A DNA stretch of 14,220 bases from Azonexus sp. (lineage in GTDB: Bacteria > Pseudomonadota > Gammaproteobacteria > Burkholderiales > Rhodocyclaceae). A program made the translations under genes and the position numbers. The notes beneath the pieces are model-generated. The model was given only the letters and a program-made list of their open reading frames with translations, was not told the DNA's origin and ran no database searches. Position 1 is the first letter of the stretch; each line of letters opens with the position of its first letter. This document shows positions 13,894 to 14,220 of the stretch, piece by piece. The DNA is taken from contig JAKLLI010000016.1 in the NCBI GenBank assembly GCA_023150195.1, positions 1 through 14,220 on the forward strand, read 5' to 3'.

Positions 13894-14220
13894 TCAGCTC
13901 TTGTGCAGCTTGAACACCCACACGGAACCGCCCTGTTCGAGGAAGTTCACGCGCTTGGCGACGTCGCCGCCCCACAGCGGCACGGCGCCGCCCCAGCCGG
14001 TGGTGACGGCGATCATCTGCTCGCCATCCTGTTCCCAGGTGACCGGCGGTGCAACGATGCCAGTACCGGTCTGGAAGGACCACAGTTCCTTGCCAGTCTT
14101 GGCGTCGACCGCCTTCAGGAAGCCTTCCGGCGTGCCGTAGAAGGTCAGGCCGCCCGCGGTGGTCAGGACGCCACCCCACAAGGGCGCGTAGTTCTTGTTT
14201 TCCCAGACGATCTTGCCGGT
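13894..14220 (-). CDS. Second PQQ-dependent alcohol dehydrogenase, C-terminal 108 residues only
   Basis: The frame is open from the window edge, beginning [17 protein letters not shown], and ends [15 protein letters not shown]. It aligns without gaps over most of its length with the C-terminus of the dehydrogenase at 8897-10774. Shared features are LTTAGGL versus [16 protein letters not shown] versus DAKNGKELW, and [10 protein letters not shown] in both. It shows a tryptophan-docking motif of the quinoprotein propeller. Two copies of this family within about 3 kb imply paralogues with different metal, substrate or expression, but the catalytic region and metal-selecting residue lie outside the window. 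The gene runs opposite to the first dehydrogenase and has its own terminator, so it is a separate unit. The stop codon is intact. Confidence 0.93.
   Translation of the reverse strand, partial: TGKIVWENKNYAPLWGGVLTTAGGLTFYGTPEGFLKAVDAKTGKELWSFQTGTGIVAPPVTWEQDGEQMIAVTTGWGGAVPLWGGDVAKRVNFLEQGGSVWVFKLHKS

Noticed and set aside
1..14220. tRNA, rRNA, CRISPR array or insertion sequence
   Set aside because: No cloverleaf-like sequence, no regularly spaced direct repeats and no transposase or terminal inverted repeats were seen.

Overview
The window looks like a chromosomal segment of a high-GC Gram-negative bacterium, most likely a betaproteobacterium of the Rhodocyclales type. This is inferred from gene content and codon use, not from a marker gene. 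Its centre is a periplasmic, PQQ-dependent alcohol-oxidation locus. It holds a quinoprotein ethanol dehydrogenase (exaA/pedE type), a PedF-type cytochrome c, two further small cytochromes c, an NAD-dependent aldehyde dehydrogenase (exaC/acoD type) with its usual DUF779 partner, and a membrane sensor kinase with a LuxR-type response regulator. The end of a second PQQ dehydrogenase enters at the right edge.

Layout from left to right. (1) Positions 1-2530, minus strand: a large protein reading frame carrying a Hint autoprocessing domain and, further on, an HELGH zinc-protease-like motif. One amber codon at 1529-1531 interrupts it in frame, and it runs off the left edge. (2) Positions 2648-4998, minus strand: aldehyde dehydrogenase, then a strong intrinsic terminator, then DUF779 and a c551-like cytochrome. 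The dehydrogenase has a near-consensus sigma-54 promoter, a distant dyad and a stem-loop at the start of its leader. (3) Positions 5418-6269, plus strand: an HDOD signalling protein with its own sigma-70-like promoter. It converges on (4) positions 6366-8692, minus strand: an operon of sensor kinase, response regulator (ATGA overlap) and cytochrome c. (5) Positions 8897-11965, plus strand, divergent from the kinase: PQQ dehydrogenase, exported pentapeptide-repeat protein and pedF, the last two joined by an ATGA overlap. (6) Positions 12130-13711, minus strand: a hipBA toxin-antitoxin pair with an upstream dyad shaped like a HipB operator. (7) Positions 13894-14220, minus strand: the C-terminal end of a second PQQ dehydrogenase followed by a terminator.

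Proposed joint working (inference): alcohols are oxidised in the periplasm by the quinoprotein. Electrons pass to PedF and/or the other cytochromes c. The aldehyde product is oxidised in the cytoplasm by the sigma-54-controlled aldehyde dehydrogenase. The kinase/regulator pair probably controls the dehydrogenase and cytochrome genes. The dehydrogenase has Ser, not Asp, two residues after its catalytic Asp, so it should use calcium rather than a lanthanide.

The least explained parts are the periplasmic pentapeptide-repeat protein embedded in the electron-transfer operon, the interrupted Hint/HELGH protein, and the terminator between aldehyde dehydrogenase and DUF779. No tRNA, rRNA, CRISPR array or insertion sequence was seen.
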